From: Planctomycetota bacterium
GTDB taxonomy: Bacteria; Planctomycetota; Planctomycetia; Gemmatales; Gemmataceae
Assembly: GCA_016873095.1 (NCBI GenBank)
Contig: VGYC01000072.1
Coordinates: forward strand, 1-32,798
Direction of reading: 5' to 3'
DNA length: 32,798 bases
Of this stretch, positions 31,289-32,798 are shown one piece after another. The position numbers and the translations under genes were made by a program. The notes beneath the pieces were generated by a model that did no database searches, was not told the origin of the DNA, and saw only the letters and a list, made by a program, of their open reading frames with translations. Position 1 is the stretch's first letter, and each line of letters starts with the position of its first letter.

Positions 31289-32488
31289 ATGCTCCGCACC
31301 ATTCCCGATAGCCATGGTCGCTTCGGTCCCTACGGGGGTCGCTACGTTCCCGAAACCCTGATGTTCGCCTTGCGGCAGTTGACGGAACACTATGAGAAGG
31401 CGCAGGACGACGCCGAGTTCCGCAAGCAGTTCGATTACTATCTGAGGCAGTACGTCGGCCGGCCGTCGCCGCTCTATTTCGCCGAAAGGCTTACCAAGGA
31501 AGCGGGCGGGGCACGCATCTTTCTCAAACGCGAGGATCTCAACCACACCGGGGCGCACAAGATCAACAACTGCATCGGGCAGGCGTTGCTCACACGGCGG
31601 ATGGGCAAGCTGCGCGTGATCGCCGAGACCGGGGCTGGACAGCACGGCGTGGCGACGGCCACGGCAGCCGCCCTCTTCAATCTCAAATGCCAGGTCTACA
31701 TGGGTGAGGAGGACGTGCGCCGGCAAAAGCTCAACGTCTTCAAGATGAAGGCGCTCGGCAGCGAGGTGATCGCCGTGTCCAGCGGCAGCCGCACTTTGCG
31801 CGACGCCATCAACGAAGCCATGCGCCACTGGATGGCGACCGTACAGGACACACATTACATCATCGGCAGCGTGGTCGGCCCGCATCCGTTTCCCGCCATG
31901 GTCCGCGACTTTCAGTCGGTCATCGGCCAGGAGACGCGAGAGCAATGCAGAGAGCAAGTCGGACGACTGCCGGACGTGGTGGTCGCCTGCGTCGGTGGCG
32001 GCAGCAACTCGGCTGGCATGTTCTTTCCATTCGTCGGTGATCAGAGCGTGGAGCTGGTGGGCGTGGAAGCCGGCGGCCGCAGCGCGAGGGGCGGGGATCA
32101 CGCAGCGACCTTGAGCCACGGCAAGCCCGGCGTCCTGCACGGCGCTTTCAGCTACGTCTTGCAAGGCGCCGACGGTCAAACCGCCGACGTTCATTCCGTC
32201 TCGGCCGGACTGGATTACCCCGGCGTCGGTCCTGAACACAGCTACTGGAAAGATAGTGGCCGCGTACAGTACACCAGCGTCGGCGACACCGAGGCTCTGG
32301 AAGGCTTTGCGCTGTGCAGCCGGCTGGAAGGCATTCTGCCCGCGCTGGAGACGGCCCACGCCGTTGTCGCCGGCATGCGTGTTGCCAAAAATCGCAGCCA
32401 CGAGGATGTTGTCGTCATTTGCTTTTCGGGGCGCGGCGATAAGGACTGCTTCGAGGTAGCCCGATTGCAAGGGCAGCAAATCGAATGA
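31289..32488 (+). CDS. trpB: Tryptophan synthase beta chain
   Basis: A 399-residue PLP enzyme that joins indole and serine to make tryptophan, of normal TrpB1 length. The N-terminus ([16 protein letters not shown]) is diagnostic. The PLP lysine is K91 in [23 protein letters not shown], the phosphate loop [10 protein letters not shown] and the C-terminal CFSGRGDKD are intact. The ATG at 31289 begins the natural N-terminus, and a promoter directly upstream implies a leaderless message. No trpA follows: the next gene is on the other strand, so trpA and the other tryptophan genes must lie elsewhere. Confidence 0.97.
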   Translation: MLRTIPDSHGRFGPYGGRYVPETLMFALRQLTEHYEKAQDDAEFRKQFDYYLRQYVGRPSPLYFAERLTKEAGGARIFLKREDLNHTGAHKINNCIGQALLTRRMGKLRVIAETGAGQHGVATATAAALFNLKCQVYMGEEDVRRQKLNVFKMKALGSEVIAVSSGSRTLRDAINEAMRHWMATVQDTHYIIGSVVGPHPFPAMVRDFQSVIGQETREQCREQVGRLPDVVVACVGGGSNSAGMFFPFVGDQSVELVGVEAGGRSARGGDHAATLSHGKPGVLHGAFSYVLQGADGQTADVHSVSAGLDYPGVGPEHSYWKDSGRVQYTSVGDTEALEGFALCSRLEGILPALETAHAVVAGMRVAKNRSHEDVVVICFSGRGDKDCFEVARLQGQQIE

Positions 32489-32540
32489 GCCGAAGACTGC
32501 ACCTGGATTGGCCGCGCCTTATCCTGAAAATGTGACATCC

Positions 32541-32578
32541 AGAAAGAAAAAGGCTTGCAACCGCGAAGTTGCAAGCCT
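32541..32578 (-). terminator. Intrinsic terminator of the Gly/Met-rich gene
   Basis: On the minus strand a perfect 11-bp stem, AGGCTTGCAAC and GTTGCAAGCCT (32578-32551, 6-base loop), is followed by a T-rich tail (32550-32541, reading TTTTCTTTCT). This is a classical rho-independent terminator, 35 bases after the stop of the minus-strand gene. For trpB on the plus strand the stem has no T tract after it. Confidence 0.85.
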
Positions 32579-32612
32579 CAATTCTGCACACAAGCATGAG
32601 CAGGAGAAAAGG

Positions 32613-32798
32613 TCAGATGCCGAATCGGCCGCGGCCGGTCATGCCCATCATGCCGAACTTGCCGCCCCCCATGCCCATCATGCCGCCGCCCATCATGCCC
32701 ATGCCGCCGCCCATGCCCATCATGCCCATGCCGCCGCCCATCATGCCCATTCCGCCACCCATCATCATGCCGCCACCCATCATCATGCCACCGCCCAT
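32613..32798 (-). CDS. Gly/Met-rich low-complexity protein, C-terminal part (partial)
   Basis: The gene runs off the window end; 61 residues are visible, of which 31 are Gly and 23 are Met. The pattern is GGG alternating with M, MM or MMM (units such as GGGMMM and GGGMGMM), ending in KFGMMGMTGRGRFGI. The stop is at 32613 and a strong terminator follows, so it is a real transcript and not a chance frame. The function is unknown. Methionine-rich repeats can bind copper(I), but no such claim is supported here. The N-terminus and any signal peptide are outside the window. Confidence 0.7.
   Translation of the reverse strand: MGGGMMMGGGMMMGGGMGMMGGGMGMMGMGGGMGMMGGGMMGMGGGKFGMMGMTGRGRFGI
32640..32798. 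repeat. Short degenerate tandem repeats coding for Gly/Met units
   Basis: Units such as CCGCCGCCCATCATGCCCAT recur with variable length. They form the Gly/Met coding stretch on the minus strand and are prone to copy-number change. The region continues beyond the window. Confidence 0.8.

Noticed and set aside
30647-32479. Long open frame of 610 codons on the minus strand
   Set aside because: It is antisense to ppgK, the HIT gene and trpB, all well supported by motifs.
32640-32798. Gly/Met repeats as a CRISPR array
   Set aside because: There are no unique spacers of constant length; the unit length varies and codes for protein on the minus strand.
1-32798. Defence system, prophage or integrative element
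   Set aside because: No nuclease, methylase, recombinase, transposase or phage protein was recognised. The repeats around the sigma/kinase module are the only hint of rearrangement.

Overview
The window is GC-rich, densely coding bacterial DNA. It most resembles a planctomycete of the Gemmataceae type. The main reasons are a small ECF-like sigma gene directly upstream of a serine/threonine kinase that once carried a C-terminal FG-GAP/VCBS sensor, an FHA-GAF-PP2C protein, a long hybrid histidine kinase, and an intergenic palindrome built around GAGCGTAAGCGACCGGA. This placement rests on gene content and motif recognition, not on a database comparison.

Layout: (1) 208-4993 (+): RND efflux pump permease and its membrane-fusion adaptor. 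(2) 5082-10784 (-): an ECF-like sigma factor, then a Ser/Thr kinase whose downstream FG-GAP sensor is severed by an in-frame TGA, a second in-frame TAA and a one-base insertion. The module sits between the pump genes and their probable outer-membrane partners, and related GC-rich repeats lie on both sides of it (5013-5084 and 10941-11091). (3) 11113-15431 (+): two tandem paralogous TolC-type outer-membrane proteins, then a short-chain dehydrogenase. (4) 15540-18656 (+): a membrane PAS/histidine kinase/receiver hybrid with a recognisable promoter, then a small CX5R phosphatase-like protein. (5) 18901-22678 (-): a zinc-ribbon multi-TM protein, a membrane-anchored alpha/beta hydrolase and an FHA-GAF-PP2C phosphatase. 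(6) 22895-26428 (+): glycerol kinase and a secreted M48 metalloprotease with TPR-like repeats. (7) 26589-31240 (+): ribulose-phosphate epimerase, short-type 6-phosphogluconate dehydrogenase, glucose-6-phosphate dehydrogenase, a polyphosphate-glucokinase-like ROK kinase and a HIT hydrolase, which together can carry glucose into the pentose phosphate pathway. (8) 31289-32488 (+): trpB, with a promoter placed so that its transcript may be leaderless. (9) 32613-window end (-): a Gly/Met low-complexity protein with a clear intrinsic terminator.

I found no CRISPR array, tRNA, rRNA, transposase, phage gene or recognisable defence system. The best candidates for something new are the broken kinase/FG-GAP sensor module lodged in a split efflux locus, the possible leaderless trpB, and the palindromic repeats around zwf. 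No complete undescribed system is demonstrable from this sequence alone.
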